Assembly (NCBI RefSeq): GCF_002001015.1
Contig: NZ_MUNO01000022.1
Span: 62,001 to 126,000 of the forward strand
DNA: 64,000 nt
Origin: Polaromonas sp. A23
Lineage (GTDB): Bacteria > Pseudomonadota > Gammaproteobacteria > Burkholderiales > Burkholderiaceae_C
Direction of reading: 5' to 3'
In this document: positions 18,439 to 29,361 of the stretch, in pieces
Layout: each line of letters begins with the position of its first letter
How positions within the stretch are numbered: position 1 is the first letter of the stretch
Notes under the pieces: generated by a model
The model's input: the letters and a program-made list of their open reading frames with translations, nothing else
Database searches by the model: none
Told to the model about the DNA's origin: nothing
Program-made: the position numbers and the translations under genes

Positions 18439-19158
18439 TTACTGGCGAATCACGTCCGCACCAGCCGGCGGCTTGAACTGGAAGGCGGCAGCGTTCAAGG
18501 CCGGGTTGACCTCGAACTGGGTGAAAGTCATGACCGAACGCTGGCCGAAGCTGTCAAGGATTTCCAGCACCGCAAGTTCACTGCCTTTCGCGCTTTCACG
18601 AAAGCCGACCGTGAGGCTTTGCACCTGGCCCTCTTTGGTTTTCGGTGTGGCCTTGACCCACTCGAGGCCATCACGGTCCGGCTGCGGCACCAGGGTGAAA
18701 TCGGCCTGCAATGCCTTCAGATCCGCTGCAGCGGCAATCACCGCGGCGGGTGTGCCGTTAAGCACCTGTGCGAGTTTGCGGGCGGTTACCTGGTTCAGAT
18801 CCACATCGTGCAGCCACAAGGTTTGGCCGTCAGAGACGATGCTCTGCTCAAAAGGTTTTTTGTAAACAAACTTGAACCGGTTGGGTCGCAGGAACTCAAA
18901 ACTACCGCTGGAGGTTTTGGTCTTGGCGGCCTGTCCGTCACGGGGAGGGCTGGTCACCACCTGCGTAAAAACAGCGCGTCCGCTTTTTGTATTTTTGACA
19001 AAGGCTTCCAGACTTTCGAGGCCGCTGACCGTTGCCACCTGGGCGTTCGAAGCTATTGAAAAGAGAGCAAAAACACCTGCCAATGTGATTCGCCCTGCTT
19101 TTGCGAAGCAAGCGAAAGGGTGGTGCAAGGTGACTGGCAAGGAAGATGTGTGGGTCAT
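18439..19158 (-). CDS. lolA: Outer-membrane lipoprotein chaperone LolA
   Basis: This is a 239-aa periplasmic carrier that takes lipoproteins from LolCDE to LolB. A signal peptide ending near ASNAQ precedes the LolA fold, with SGSFEFLRPNRFKFVYKKP and the segment TLWLHDVDLNQVT in the middle and ending FQFKPPAGADVIRQ. I place the start at the ATG at 19158; a longer open frame up to 19296 would overlap the end of ftsK and bury the signal peptide. The neighbours ftsK and rarA match the usual order in the group. Confidence 0.92.
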   Translation of the reverse strand: MTHTSSLPVTLHHPFACFAKAGRITLAGVFALFSIASNAQVATVSGLESLEAFVKNTKSGRAVFTQVVTSPPRDGQAAKTKTSSGSFEFLRPNRFKFVYKKPFEQSIVSDGQTLWLHDVDLNQVTARKLAQVLNGTPAAVIAAAADLKALQADFTLVPQPDRDGLEWVKATPKTKEGQVQSLTVGFRESAKGSELAVLEILDSFGQRSVMTFTQFEVNPALNAAAFQFKPPAGADVIRQ

Positions 19159-19264
19159 GGCAATGAAGGGGGAAGCCCCGTTGGATAAACGATGCCTGTA
19201 GGAGTCAGGCGGCGAGCATTGGTTGCCTGAACAATGTATCGCTCCGGTAAAACCCCGGCTGTCG

Positions 19265-21586
19265 TCATTCTGCGCGTGCGGGCACCAGAATTTCACGCTG
19301 CCCGCTGCCCGACATGGCGCTGACCATGCCTGATTTCTCCATTTCCTCGAGCAGGCGCGCGGCCCGGTTGTAGCCGATCTTCAGATGCCGCTGAACCAGC
19401 GAGATGGAAGCCTTGCGGTTCTTCAGCACAATCTCAACCGCCTGGTCGTACATCGGGTCCTTCTCGCCCTCACCGCCGCCGCCATTGCCGTCACCAAGCA
19501 GGTCCACCTCGCCATCTACTGTGCCGCCTTCGAGTACGCCGTCGATGTAATTGGGTTCGCCCTGCTGCTTCAGGTAAGCCACTACGCGGTGCACTTCGTC
19601 GTCGCTGACGAACGCACCGTGCACGCGAACCGGAAAACCGGTGCCGCTGGGCATGTAGAGCATGTCGCCCATGCCCAGCAAGGCCTCGGCACCCATCTGG
19701 TCAAGAATGGTGCGGCTGTCGATTTTGCTGCTGACCTGAAAGGACAGACGCGTCGGAATGTTGGCCTTGATCAGACCGGTGATCACGTCCACGCTCGGGC
19801 GCTGGGTGGCAAGCACCAGGTGGATGCCTGCGGCGCGCGCCTTCTGCGCCAGCCGCGCAATCAGCTCTTCGATCTTCTTGCCAACCACCATCATCAGGTC
19901 GGCCAGCTCGTCGATCACCACCACGATGTAAGGCAGACGTTCCAGCGGCTCGGGCTGCTCCGGCGTCAGGCTGAAAGGGTTGTAGACGAATTCGCCGCGC
20001 GCCTTGGCGTCATCGATCTTGACGTTGTAGCCGGCGAGGTTGCGCACACCCATCTTGCTCATCAGCTTGTAGCGCTTTTCCATCTCGGCCACGCACCAGT
20101 TCAGGCCGTGCGCGGCCTGGCGCATGTCGGTGACCACCGGCGCCAGCAGGTGCGGGATGCCTTCATAGACGCTCATCTCCAGCATCTTCGGATCAATCAG
20201 CAGCAGGCGCACATCGCGCGCGTCGGCCTTGTAGAGCAAGCTCAGGATCATCGCGTTGATGCCCACCGACTTGCCAGACCCAGTGGTACCCGCTACCAGG
20301 CAGTGCGGCATCTTGGCCAGGTCGGCCACCACCGGCGCACCACTGATGTCCTTGCCAAGCCCGATGGTCAGCATGGACTTGGCTTCGTTATAGACCTGCG
20401 AGCCGAGGATTTCACTGAGCTTGATGGATTGGCGCTTGGCGTTCGGCAGTTCCAGCGCCATGTAGTTTTTGCCTGGTATGGTCTCGACCACGCGGATCGA
20501 CACCAGGCTGAGCGCACGTGCCAGATCCTTGGCCAGGTTGACAATCTGCGCACCCTTGACGCCGGTCGCCGGCTCGATCTCGTAACGCGTGATGACCGGG
20601 CCGGGTGCAGCGGCCACCACCCGCACTTCAACGCCGAAATCCTTGAGCTTTTTCTCGATCAGGCGCGAGGTCATCTCCAGCGTCTCGGGTGCCACGGTTT
20701 CCTGCCTCAGCAGCGCACCGTCCAGCAAATCCACCTGGGGCAGCTTGGAGTCTGGCATTTCACTGAACAAGGGCTTCTGGCGCTCTTTGGCTACTCGTTC
20801 GCTTTTGGGAATCTCTACAAGCGTCGGCTCAATAAGTACCGGCACCGGATGGTGCTCCTCAATCTCGATGCGCTCTTCGTGCAAGGTTTCCTCGCGCTCG
20901 CGCGCCGCGACACGGCCCACGGCCAGGTCTTCGGCGATTTCGCGCTTTTCCCGGCGCGATTCAATCAGCTCGTCGATCCAGGCGCCCAGGCGCTGCGCAG
21001 TGTGGGCCCAGGAAAAAGAAAACACCACGGACACGGCAATCACGCCGACCGCAATCCAGACAAGGCCCGAGCCTGTGAAACCCAGCCACTTCACGCTGGC
21101 AGGACCTGCCAGATACCCCAGCACGCCGCCCGCATGACCGGGGAGCTTGAATTCGAAACGATACAAACGCGACCATTCCATCGCCGTACTGGCCACCAGC
21201 AAAAGCGCCAGGCAAGCCCAGAACTTGAGGCGGTCGCGCCCCGTGGTTGCTGCGGGCTCACCGCGCAAACCCCGGGCCAGTGAACCCAACCAGACACGAA
21301 CGCCCGCGGCAAATGCCCACCACACGGAAAATCCCACAAGGAAATAGCTGGCATCGGCCAGATGGGCACCCAGCCGCCCACCCCAGTTGCGTGTAACGGC
21401 CTCACCGCTGCCCGTGGTGGACCAGGACGCGTCCAGGGGCGAGTAACTGAGCAAGGCACCGAGCCAGAAAACAAGCGCCAGCAAGCCCAAAATCAGGCTG
21501 ACTTCATGCGCAAAGCGTTTCACGCCGCCCGGAGAACCGGCAGCGGCAGGTGTTCTGGAATTCAATGTGTCGAGTGAATATGTCAT
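19265..21586 (-). CDS. ftsK: DNA translocase FtsK
   Basis: This 773-aa septal DNA pump aligns chromosome termini at division. The N-terminal third holds about four membrane helices. A charged linker (residues about 210-290) precedes the motor, with Walker [14 protein letters not shown] and Walker B LLLIDPKM. The C-terminal winged-helix gamma domain ([19 protein letters not shown], then the RRAxRLLEEME-type helix) reads KOPS sequences. It is much shorter than the E. coli protein because the linker is short, as is usual in betaproteobacteria. The start at 21586 lacks a strong ribosome-binding site but fits the membrane domain. Confidence 0.95.
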   Translation of the reverse strand: MTYSLDTLNSRTPAAAGSPGGVKRFAHEVSLILGLLALVFWLGALLSYSPLDASWSTTGSGEAVTRNWGGRLGAHLADASYFLVGFSVWWAFAAGVRVWLGSLARGLRGEPAATTGRDRLKFWACLALLLVASTAMEWSRLYRFEFKLPGHAGGVLGYLAGPASVKWLGFTGSGLVWIAVGVIAVSVVFSFSWAHTAQRLGAWIDELIESRREKREIAEDLAVGRVAAREREETLHEERIEIEEHHPVPVLIEPTLVEIPKSERVAKERQKPLFSEMPDSKLPQVDLLDGALLRQETVAPETLEMTSRLIEKKLKDFGVEVRVVAAAPGPVITRYEIEPATGVKGAQIVNLAKDLARALSLVSIRVVETIPGKNYMALELPNAKRQSIKLSEILGSQVYNEAKSMLTIGLGKDISGAPVVADLAKMPHCLVAGTTGSGKSVGINAMILSLLYKADARDVRLLLIDPKMLEMSVYEGIPHLLAPVVTDMRQAAHGLNWCVAEMEKRYKLMSKMGVRNLAGYNVKIDDAKARGEFVYNPFSLTPEQPEPLERLPYIVVVIDELADLMMVVGKKIEELIARLAQKARAAGIHLVLATQRPSVDVITGLIKANIPTRLSFQVSSKIDSRTILDQMGAEALLGMGDMLYMPSGTGFPVRVHGAFVSDDEVHRVVAYLKQQGEPNYIDGVLEGGTVDGEVDLLGDGNGGGGEGEKDPMYDQAVEIVLKNRKASISLVQRHLKIGYNRAARLLEEMEKSGMVSAMSGSGQREILVPARAE

Positions 21587-21666
21587 AGGGCGTCTGCTGA
21601 GCTTACCTCAGATGCGCAGGCCTTCAAGACAGGGAAGGAGGCAGGAAAAACGGCCCCTTAAGGTCC

Positions 21667-22344
21667 TTAACCCAGGCTGTTGAGCCGTTCCTTGACCCAC
21701 ATCGATCCGTCGGCCCGGGTCTCAATGAATCCACGCTCTTCGAGGTCTTTCATCACGCGGCTGACCATCTCGCGCGAAGCGCCCACCATTTTGGCGAGAT
21801 CCTGGCGCGAAACCTTTTCGCGGATCACGGTGTTGCCTTCACGGTCAGGCACAGCCGATTCCAGCAACGCCCTGGCCACGCGTCCGTAGACATCCATCAA
21901 CGCCAATGACTCGATCTTGCGGTCGGCCTGCCGCAGCCGCTGCACCAGGCCCTTCATGACCGCGTAAGCCATGGAGCTGTTTTCTGGCAAACAACGGGCA
22001 AACTCCGGCCGCGCCACCACCAGCACGTCGGTCTGTACCTCGGTGCGCACCGTTGCCGAGTGCGGTTCGTTGTCGATCAGGCTCATCTCGCCAACGTAGT
22101 CACCGGGGTGCAGGGTCGCAAGAATCACTTCCCGGCCACGGGCATCGGTGGTTACCACACGGGCCCTTCCCGTCAGGATGATGGCAAGCGCGTTGGACTT
22201 TTTGCCCTGTTCAACAATGGCCTCGCCGCGCTTGTAGCGACGCTTGACGATGGCCTGGGCCACGGATTCGGCCTGGCTGGTCGTCAACATCGAAAACAGG
22301 GGTACCCGACGAATCAGTTCGAGGTTAGAAACCATCGTAGACAT
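21667..22344 (-). CDS. Crp/Fnr-family transcriptional regulator
   Basis: This 225-aa regulator has a cyclic-nucleotide-binding-like beta-roll (residues about 15-130, with GDYVGEMSLIDNEPHSATV), a dimer helix and a Crp-type winged helix (VSRQDLAKMVGASREMVSRVMKDLEERG). It lacks the N-terminal cysteine cluster of Fnr/Anr, so it is unlikely to be the oxygen sensor for the FNR box near 60140. It is divergent from trxB and next to ftsK, a conserved position in Burkholderiales, where it is a housekeeping Crp-like protein of uncertain effector. GGAGGAG six bases before the ATG gives a firm start. Confidence 0.9.
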   Translation of the reverse strand: MSTMVSNLELIRRVPLFSMLTTSQAESVAQAIVKRRYKRGEAIVEQGKKSNALAIILTGRARVVTTDARGREVILATLHPGDYVGEMSLIDNEPHSATVRTEVQTDVLVVARPEFARCLPENSSMAYAVMKGLVQRLRQADRKIESLALMDVYGRVARALLESAVPDREGNTVIREKVSRQDLAKMVGASREMVSRVMKDLEERGFIETRADGSMWVKERLNSLG

Positions 22345-22472
22345 AACAAACTCCTCCAGACCGCGCTACAGGCGAACGAGAAACCCGCCGGAACCCGGGA
22401 GGTGTTTCTGATCGGGCAACTCCGTGGCACGAGTTCTTACAATAGCGCTTGTTGTGCCAACTATTTCCTCTC

Positions 22473-23488
<1,016 letters not shown>

Positions 23489-23580
23489 AGCCCCCACGGT
23501 CGCTCACTTCGTGTAGCTCCCTGCCCCCCGAGGGGGCCGCTGCGCCTGCGGACCGGCTGAGCCGGATCCGCGGCCCCTGC
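23489..23580 (+). repeat. GC-rich 3'-end repeat after trxB
   Basis: Directly after the trxB stop comes AGCCCCCACGGTCGCT, then a CCCCCCGAGGGGG palindrome and a CTGCGCCTGCGG segment. A related element follows the lspA stop at 50149. Both sit where a terminator or mRNA-protecting hairpin would be expected. Confidence 0.55.
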
Positions 23581-23652
23581 TTGAATTTTTACTTCTGTGG
23601 CCCCAGCGGAGATCCGGGATCCGCCCCTCGAACGCTGGTCGGGAACTTGGGC

Positions 23653-23681
23653 TTGAAGGTGGTTGGTTTTCAGGCTATAAT
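23653..23681 (+). promoter_or_regulatory. Sigma70 promoter of rpmB-rpmG
   Basis: The -35 element TTGAAG (23653-23658) and -10 element TATAAT (23676-23681) are exactly 17 bp apart. The predicted transcript start is near 23688, about 60 bases before rpmB. Confidence 0.8.
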
Positions 23682-23749
23682 CTATGGCTTAGCTGAGAAT
23701 CCTCCCGGGTCTTTAGCATTCCGATTTCTATTTTTTACGGAGAGTGCTC

Positions 23750-23983
23750 ATGGCACGCGTCTGTCAGGTTACGGGCAAAGGCCCGATGGTGGGAAACAAT
23801 GTTTCTCACGCCAACAACAAAACCAAACGCCGGTTTTTGCCTAATCTGCAATACCGCCGTTTTTGGGTCGAAACTGAAAACCGCTGGGTTCGTCTGCGCG
23901 TAACCAGCGCTGGCTTGCGCCTGGTTGACAAGCTCGGCATCGACGCCGTTCTGGTGGACCTCCGCGCCCGCGGTGAGATCTAA
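23750..23983 (+). CDS. rpmB: 50S ribosomal protein L28
   Basis: This 77-aa basic ribosomal protein begins [20 protein letters not shown] and contains [17 protein letters not shown], both diagnostic of bacterial L28. GGAGAG six bases before the ATG at 23750 is preferred over the ATG two codons upstream. It is followed by rpmG after 11 nt, the standard L28-L33 pair. Confidence 0.97.
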   Translation: MARVCQVTGKGPMVGNNVSHANNKTKRRFLPNLQYRRFWVETENRWVRLRVTSAGLRLVDKLGIDAVLVDLRARGEI

Positions 23984-23994
23984 GGAGAATCATC

Positions 23995-24162
23995 ATGGCA
24001 AAAGGCGCACGCGAAAAAATCAAGCTGGAATCGACTGCCGGCACGGGTCACTTCTACACGACCACAAAAAACAAGAAGACCACACCTGACAAGATGCTGA
24101 TCATGAAATTTGATCCCAAAGCACGCAAGCATGTGGAATACAAGGAAATCAAGCTGAAGTAA
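23995..24162 (+). CDS. rpmG: 50S ribosomal protein L33
   Basis: This 55-aa protein reads [20 protein letters not shown], then YTTTKNKK, and ends EIKLK, all typical of L33. It is the cysteine-free form, which lacks the CxxC zinc-binding pairs found in some L33 paralogues. The leader TAAGGAG overlaps the rpmB stop codon and supplies the ribosome-binding site. A strong terminator follows. Confidence 0.97.
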   Translation: MAKGAREKIKLESTAGTGHFYTTTKNKKTTPDKMLIMKFDPKARKHVEYKEIKLK

Positions 24163-24202
24163 TTCAGACTGGTTAGTCGACGCTTCGGCCTCGACTTCTC
24201 AA

Positions 24203-24231
24203 AAACCCGCTGGTCTCCCGCGGGTTTTTTT
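24203..24231 (+). terminator. Rho-independent terminator of rpmB-rpmG
   Basis: The stem AAACCCGC (24203-24210) pairs with GCGGGTTT (24220-24227) around a 9-base loop and runs into a T-tract. Confidence 0.9.
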
Positions 24232-24502
24232 ATGTCTGTGAGAAACCGAGCGTGCGATTGCCTGCTTGTGTATATGCATGCAGCATGCGGGCAAAGCCTG
24301 ACAGATAAGGAGAACAGCCAGCGCTCGCAGACATGCCCCATCAACCAGACAACGCGCAGCTATGAGTTGAGGCAAGACCTCTGCTACGCCCCTCCGCGAA
24401 TGATCACAGTCAGTCCATGAAAAAACCGCAGCAGCGATAACGCTGATGCGGCTCCAATCGGCTCCGGCTGGAAAACCAGCCTTCGTCGCAAGGCAGGGAA
24501 CT

Positions 24503-25702
24503 TCAGGCGCGCGCAGCGCGCAGCTTCATCGAAAACTCCTGCAAGGCAGCAATGCCGCTTTCTTCAGCGCGATGGCACCAGGCCTGAAGATCGGTGGCCA
24601 GCTGTTCACGGGATGCCGACGTCGAAAGCCAGAGCTGGCGCAACTCTTCGCGCATGGTGACCATCTTGTCGAGTACCGGATGCTCGGCGCGGGCCTGTGC
24701 AATCTGTGGCTTGGCCGTGGCAGGCACCTTGTCGTCGTCGCGATGCAGCCAGCGGTTGGCAGCCTTCAGCACCGAAATGTCGGCCTTGCGGGCCTTCAAA
24801 GCTTCAATTTCAGCTTTGCCGGCGCGGCGCAGTTCACGTGCGAAACCGGCCATCACTTCGTATCGGTGGGCAATCAGAGCCTCGAGTGTCTTCTCGTCGG
24901 CCACCGGCTGGATGTTGCCCAGCTGAAGCTTGGGCGGCACCTTCTTGACGGTCGCCAAACCGACTTTTTCCATCGCGCGAATGTAGATCCAGCCGATGTC
25001 GAACTCGTACGGTTTGACGGAAAACTTGGCCGATGTCGGGTAGGTGTGATGGTTGTTGTGCAGCTCTTCGCCACCAATCATGATGCCCCACGGGGAAATA
25101 TTGGTGCTGGCGTCAGGTGCCTCGAAATTGCGATAGCCCCAGTAATGACCGATGCCATTGATGATGCCAGCCGCCGTCACGGGAATCCAGGCCATTTGAA
25201 CAGCCCAGACAGCCAGACCGGCTGCACCGAACAGCGTGAGGTCGATGATCATCATCAGGCCCACGCCCTGCCAGCTATAGCGGGTGTAGACATTGCGCTC
25301 AATCCAGTCGTTTGGCGTACCGTGGCCATACTTGACCATGGTTTCCTTGTTCTTGCTTTCGGCACGGTACAGCTCGGCACCTTCCCAGAAAACCTTCTTG
25401 ATGCCGAAAGCCTGCGGGCTGTGGGGATCTTCGGCAGTTTCACATTTGGCGTGATGTTTGCGGTGGATGGAGACCCACTCTTTGGTCACCTGACCGGTGC
25501 CCAGCCAGAGCCAGAAACGGAAAAAGTGCGAGGGAATGGCGTGCAGGTCCATTGCCCGGTGCGCCTGATGGCGATGCAGGTAAATCGTCACGCTGGCGAT
25601 GGTAATGTGGGTCGTGACCAGTGCATACAGCACGATTTGCCACCAAGAGGCAGCCACCAGTCCATGAGCCAGCCAGTCGAGGGCGGCGTCAAACAAGATC
25701 AT
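24503..25702 (-). CDS. Membrane fatty-acid (acyl-CoA/phospholipid) desaturase
   Basis: This 399-aa di-iron integral-membrane desaturase introduces a double bond into acyl chains. All three histidine boxes are present: HRHQAH (43-48), HRKHH (80-84) and HNNHH (215-219). The segment GHYWGYRNFEAPDASTN matches the DesA/stearoyl-CoA desaturase group of Proteobacteria. Four membrane-spanning stretches lie before and between the boxes. The last 120 or so residues form a soluble, charged extension. The gene is monocistronic, downstream of and convergent with rpmG. It may adjust membrane fluidity, which would suit a cold-adapted Polaromonas-like host; that is inference. Confidence 0.92.
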   Translation of the reverse strand: MILFDAALDWLAHGLVAASWWQIVLYALVTTHITIASVTIYLHRHQAHRAMDLHAIPSHFFRFWLWLGTGQVTKEWVSIHRKHHAKCETAEDPHSPQAFGIKKVFWEGAELYRAESKNKETMVKYGHGTPNDWIERNVYTRYSWQGVGLMMIIDLTLFGAAGLAVWAVQMAWIPVTAAGIINGIGHYWGYRNFEAPDASTNISPWGIMIGGEELHNNHHTYPTSAKFSVKPYEFDIGWIYIRAMEKVGLATVKKVPPKLQLGNIQPVADEKTLEALIAHRYEVMAGFARELRRAGKAEIEALKARKADISVLKAANRWLHRDDDKVPATAKPQIAQARAEHPVLDKMVTMREELRQLWLSTSASREQLATDLQAWCHRAEESGIAALQEFSMKLRAARA

Positions 25703-25887
25703 GTGAGTCCTTTAAACAATCAGTAACAGTGTCCTGCCTCACTTGAAAACCTGGCTGGACAAGCCTTCCATTGTAAACGTGAGGGCCTGAATCACCAAGC
25801 CTCAAAACCGGGGAGAACACCCTATCCGGCACAAGTTCTCGGAAACGCTTTCTGCTTCTAAAAGCAGGCATTGCCTGTCTATTTACA

Positions 25888-27150
25888 CTAAGCAGCAGCG
25901 GTTTTTTGCCAAATTGCTGCAAAAAAGCCATCCGTCCCATGCAAATAGGGCCACAGACGCAGGTAGGGACCGCTGCAGAGCTTGGCCGCACCTTCTACCC
26001 CTAGATGAGTCAAAACCGAACTTGTTTCAAGAGGAGCGAATTCTTTATTAGCGACGCCGAAGGCCTCGGCAATCGCCTCGTTTTCTTCCCGCAATACGCT
26101 GCAAGTGGCATAAACCAGGCGCCCGCCCGGTTTGAGCAGGCGTGAGGCGCTTTGCAAGATGGCCGTTTGCTTGACCACGAGCTCCTCGATGGCCTTGGGA
26201 GTCTGGCGCCACTTCAGGTCGGGATTGCGCCGTAGCGTGCCTAAGCCGGAGCATGGTGCATCAATCAGCACCCGATCAATCTTGCCGGCCAGACGCTTGA
26301 TGCGGTCATCACGCTCATGCGCGATGGCCACCGGGTGGACATTGGACAAGCCGCTGCGGGCCAGACGCGGCTTGAGCGCGTCCAGCCGGTGGCCAGAGGT
26401 GTCAAAGGCGTAAAGCCGTCCGGTGTTGCGCATGCTGGCGCCTAAAGCCAAGGTCTTGCCGCCTGCGCCGGCGCAGAAGTCCACCACCATCTCGCCGCGT
26501 TTGGCGTCCACCAGCAAAGCCAGCAACTGTGAGCCTTCATCCTGCACTTCGATGGCGCCACGCGTGAACGCTTCCAGCTTGTTCAGCGCCGGCTTGGTAG
26601 ACATGCGCAAGCCCCAGGGAGAGTAAGGAGTCACTACGGTCTTGATAGCTGCCTTCGCAAGCTCCTTCTGGATCTCGGAACGCTTGTCTTTCAGTGTGTT
26701 GACGCGCAGATCGAGACCGGCAGGAGCATTGAGACTGTCCACCAACGGCCAGAAATCATCGCCCAGCTGGGCCTTCAGAGGCTCCACCAGCCAGGCCGGC
26801 AGGTTGTGCCGGTGCGGCTCCATCAGGTCGGCAGGCTTGACCTGGTCACAGCGGGCCAGCCAGTCCTTTTCGGGCTCCGTCAGTGCTCCCAGCAAAAAAT
26901 CCCGCTCGGCAGCAAAACCAAGAATGGCCAAACGCCGTTCCGTAGGGCCGCTCCCGTGCTGGGCCAGGTAGGTGAAGAGATTCTTCTTGCGCAGGACGGT
27001 GTAGATCGTTTCTGCCACGGTGGCACGTTCGCGGGGCCCGAGGCGTTGCTCACGGAAATGGCGTGACACCACCATGTCGGCGGGGTGTTCAAATTTGAGA
27101 ACCTGCTTGAGAAGCACGGAACAACTGTCGAGTAAGGCGTTAGGATGCAT
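25888..27150 (-). CDS. RsmB/NOP-family rRNA (cytosine-5) methyltransferase
   Basis: This 420-aa SAM-dependent RNA methyltransferase is of the RsmB/NOP2 type. Motif I is DFCAGAGGKT (residues 224-233). The two catalytic cysteines lie in PCSGLGT (Cys300) and ATCSV (Cys350), as in m5C methyltransferases. The N-terminal 130 residues resemble the NusB-like region found in RsmB homologues, but the protein seems distinct from the fmt-linked rsmB, so the exact target base is uncertain. Confidence 0.88.
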   Translation of the reverse strand: MHPNALLDSCSVLLKQVLKFEHPADMVVSRHFREQRLGPRERATVAETIYTVLRKKNLFTYLAQHGSGPTERRLAILGFAAERDFLLGALTEPEKDWLARCDQVKPADLMEPHRHNLPAWLVEPLKAQLGDDFWPLVDSLNAPAGLDLRVNTLKDKRSEIQKELAKAAIKTVVTPYSPWGLRMSTKPALNKLEAFTRGAIEVQDEGSQLLALLVDAKRGEMVVDFCAGAGGKTLALGASMRNTGRLYAFDTSGHRLDALKPRLARSGLSNVHPVAIAHERDDRIKRLAGKIDRVLIDAPCSGLGTLRRNPDLKWRQTPKAIEELVVKQTAILQSASRLLKPGGRLVYATCSVLREENEAIAEAFGVANKEFAPLETSSVLTHLGVEGAAKLCSGPYLRLWPYLHGTDGFFAAIWQKTAAA

Positions 27151-27180
27151 GCCCTCATTGTCCCACCCGCTGACACAACC

Positions 27181-29043
27181 TCAGGAAAAGGCGCGGATAT
27201 AGACGGGTTCGAAAGCGTGTTTCTCGATGTCGCCGAGCGTGGGCGACTCCCCGGCCCACAGAGCCAAAGTAGGCCCCGGCAGATCCAGCGAACCCTCGAG
27301 TTCACGACACAGGTGGTATCGGTCTTCATCATCCAGGCCGGGCAAGTCCACAAAAACAAGGTAGCAACGCCGGTAAGCGAACTCCTTCAGATTCTTGCGT
27401 ACCAGCCAGGCCCGCGCCACCGATTTACAGCGGGCAAGGTCGGCCAGCAACTCGCCTTTTTCAAATTCATTGAGGTCATGGCGCGTGATGGACTGGAAAA
27501 ATGGCGTGTTCGCCAACTCATCCCATGCGCGGCGCTCGGCTTCACCCGCCTGCTTGAGCCGCTCGCGCCAGAGCTTGAGCTCTTTCTCGTCCAGGCTACC
27601 GTCAGCGGCTGGCTTTTCCAGCTCAGCCACCGCCATACGGCAGGCCCACCAACGGTGGGGAGCGCTGTGATCGAAGAGCTGGACCAGGCAATCCATGCGC
27701 AGAGCACGTTCAGTGGCAGGCAAGCATTGCACCAGTCCCCGCAGCCCACCGGCATGCCCGGAGGTGATCTGCAAAGCCCTCTGGTAGTGACCGCGCACAT
27801 CGGCACGGGCATCCAACCGCTGCTGCAGGTCACCCAGCTCGGCCATTTCATCAGCGTTGTTGCGGCCGGCACTTGCTGCCAGCGCTTCGGCTCTGGCCCG
27901 CACCCTGGTCAGGTAAGCGTGGTGCTGCTTCCAGTCGGTGGCATTGTCCTTGCACCATTGCTTGTCAAAGTGGGCAATCCACTTGGCGCTGCCCGTACCC
28001 AGCAGGTCCAGTGCCTGTCGGGAGGACCATGCGGGCAAATTTTTCCCGGCATCCAGAGCCTCCAGGCGGTCGCGCAGCACCGGATGGGTGTCTTCCACAT
28101 CGCTGATCTGACGCAAGACCTGGCGCAGCGTTTCGCGCGCGAAGTCGTCAGGGAGCGGCAGGGCCAGGAGCTTGCTCATGGTCGCATAAGGTCCTACCGG
28201 CAAGACACTGGCCGAAGCAGTGCTCCAGTGACCCGGCCAAAACTCCCGATTCACCCACTCCCCCTTGATCGCTATTTCCTTGAGCGCAGCCGCTGCGACT
28301 TCCTTGCCCAGCAATTTGCCGGAAATGCGGTCGGCCTCGTATTCGTCCTGGCGTGCCAGCGCAAAGGTTTTCGCAGAAAAGCGCGGGAAATACCAGCGCA
28401 AAAAGGCCTGAGTGACCGCGGCCACAGGCCCCTCGTCATTGCGCAGGCCGTGGTTGAGTTTGGCCCAGCTCAGGCGGGTGCGGTAAATCCAGGCGGCAAA
28501 GCGGCCATGATCACCGCGCAGATGGCCATACTCGTGCGCCAGTACCGAGAGGAAACGCGGTTTATCCAGCGCCAATAACAAAGGCAACCCAATCGTGAGG
28601 TAGTTGACTGCGCCGCCGAACAGCCCGTAGCGCGGATGCTGGCTGATGCTGGCGTTGAAATCTCCGTCCAGCAATACGCGGTGGATGGGGGGTCCCTTGA
28701 TTTTCCTGCGGATACGCTCCAGCGCCTCGAACAGGGCTGGTGCTGCCTCCTGCGACAGCGGCACGCCTTGCGGCTCGTCAAGCCGGCACCAGAGCGCTCG
28801 CAAGCTTGTCAGCAGCAAGCCGCCGGCGCCCAACAGCAGCCAGATGTAGCCACCCTTGAATTGCCCACGCATCATGGCGCCTAGCGTCCATGCGAGGACG
28901 CCGGCCGAAAGCAGCAAACAGCCTATGACCCACGCATAACCCAGGGCCGCGAACGCCGCCACGCTGCGGCGGTAAGCCTTGCTGTCTTCAGCACTGGCAT
29001 GTTCGCTGAGTCGCACCAAATGAATGAAATCTGCGTGGTCCAT
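27181..29043 (-). CDS. M48-family membrane metalloprotease
   Basis: This protein of about 620 aa has two membrane helices near residues 30-52 and 66-84, followed by an M48 catalytic domain: the zinc site HEYGH at 170-174 and the downstream glutamate segment DEYEADRISG near 243. A long C-terminal half of about 330 residues, rich in charged helices, ends with LWAGESPTLGDIEKHAFEP. The family cleaves misfolded or signalling membrane proteins (HtpX/CAAX-protease type). I chose the ATG at 29043 because AGAGGA lies five bases before it; an upstream start at 29079 would add 12 unlikely residues. It is divergent from the DUF1653 gene. Confidence 0.85.
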   Translation of the reverse strand: MDHADFIHLVRLSEHASAEDSKAYRRSVAAFAALGYAWVIGCLLLSAGVLAWTLGAMMRGQFKGGYIWLLLGAGGLLLTSLRALWCRLDEPQGVPLSQEAAPALFEALERIRRKIKGPPIHRVLLDGDFNASISQHPRYGLFGGAVNYLTIGLPLLLALDKPRFLSVLAHEYGHLRGDHGRFAAWIYRTRLSWAKLNHGLRNDEGPVAAVTQAFLRWYFPRFSAKTFALARQDEYEADRISGKLLGKEVAAAALKEIAIKGEWVNREFWPGHWSTASASVLPVGPYATMSKLLALPLPDDFARETLRQVLRQISDVEDTHPVLRDRLEALDAGKNLPAWSSRQALDLLGTGSAKWIAHFDKQWCKDNATDWKQHHAYLTRVRARAEALAASAGRNNADEMAELGDLQQRLDARADVRGHYQRALQITSGHAGGLRGLVQCLPATERALRMDCLVQLFDHSAPHRWWACRMAVAELEKPAADGSLDEKELKLWRERLKQAGEAERRAWDELANTPFFQSITRHDLNEFEKGELLADLARCKSVARAWLVRKNLKEFAYRRCYLVFVDLPGLDDEDRYHLCRELEGSLDLPGPTLALWAGESPTLGDIEKHAFEPVYIRAFS

Positions 29044-29087
29044 GAGTCCTCTTCCCTCCCCGTTCTCTTGTGGCGACAATCTTAACC

Positions 29088-29336
29088 ATGAGCCACGACC
29101 TTCCTCCGCTGCTAGAAACCCCGCCCGGCCTGTACCGTCACTACAAAGGCATGATGTACGAAGTCGTCGGTACCGTACGGCACAGCGAAAGCCTCGAACC
29201 CATGACGCTGTACCGTGCGCTCTACGGCGAAAAGGGCCTCTGGGTCCGGCCGGCAGCGATGTTCAACGAAGAGGTTGTGATTGACGGTGTCCTCCAGCCG
29301 CGTTTTGCGAAACAGGCCGATCCCGGGACGTCTTGA
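29088..29336 (+). CDS. DUF1653 domain protein
   Basis: This 82-aa protein consists of one DUF1653 domain: PPGLYRHYKGMMYEVVGTVRH, then LVPMTLYRALY-like LEPMTLYRALYGEKGLWVRP and the end AAMFNEEVVIDG. The family is small, cytosolic and of unknown function. The ATG at 29088 gives the normal family N-terminus. It ends 25 bp before prfC on the same strand and may be co-transcribed with it. Confidence 0.88.
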   Translation: MSHDLPPLLETPPGLYRHYKGMMYEVVGTVRHSESLEPMTLYRALYGEKGLWVRPAAMFNEEVVIDGVLQPRFAKQADPGTS

Positions 29337-29361
29337 CCCCCGTCACCGATAATCGTGGGTT

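Noticed and set aside
19385..21283. Plus-strand frame of 632 codons antisense to ftsK
   Set aside because: It is a shadow of the GC-rich ftsK reading frame; FtsK motifs on the other strand are complete.
24232..24420. Small plus-strand frame after the rpmG terminator
   Set aside because: It starts within the terminator T-run, has no ribosome-binding site, and shows no protein-like pattern.
26641..26665. Possible repeat copy in the rRNA methyltransferase gene
   Set aside because: Only CTTGATAGCTGC fits the first arm; the second arm is missing.
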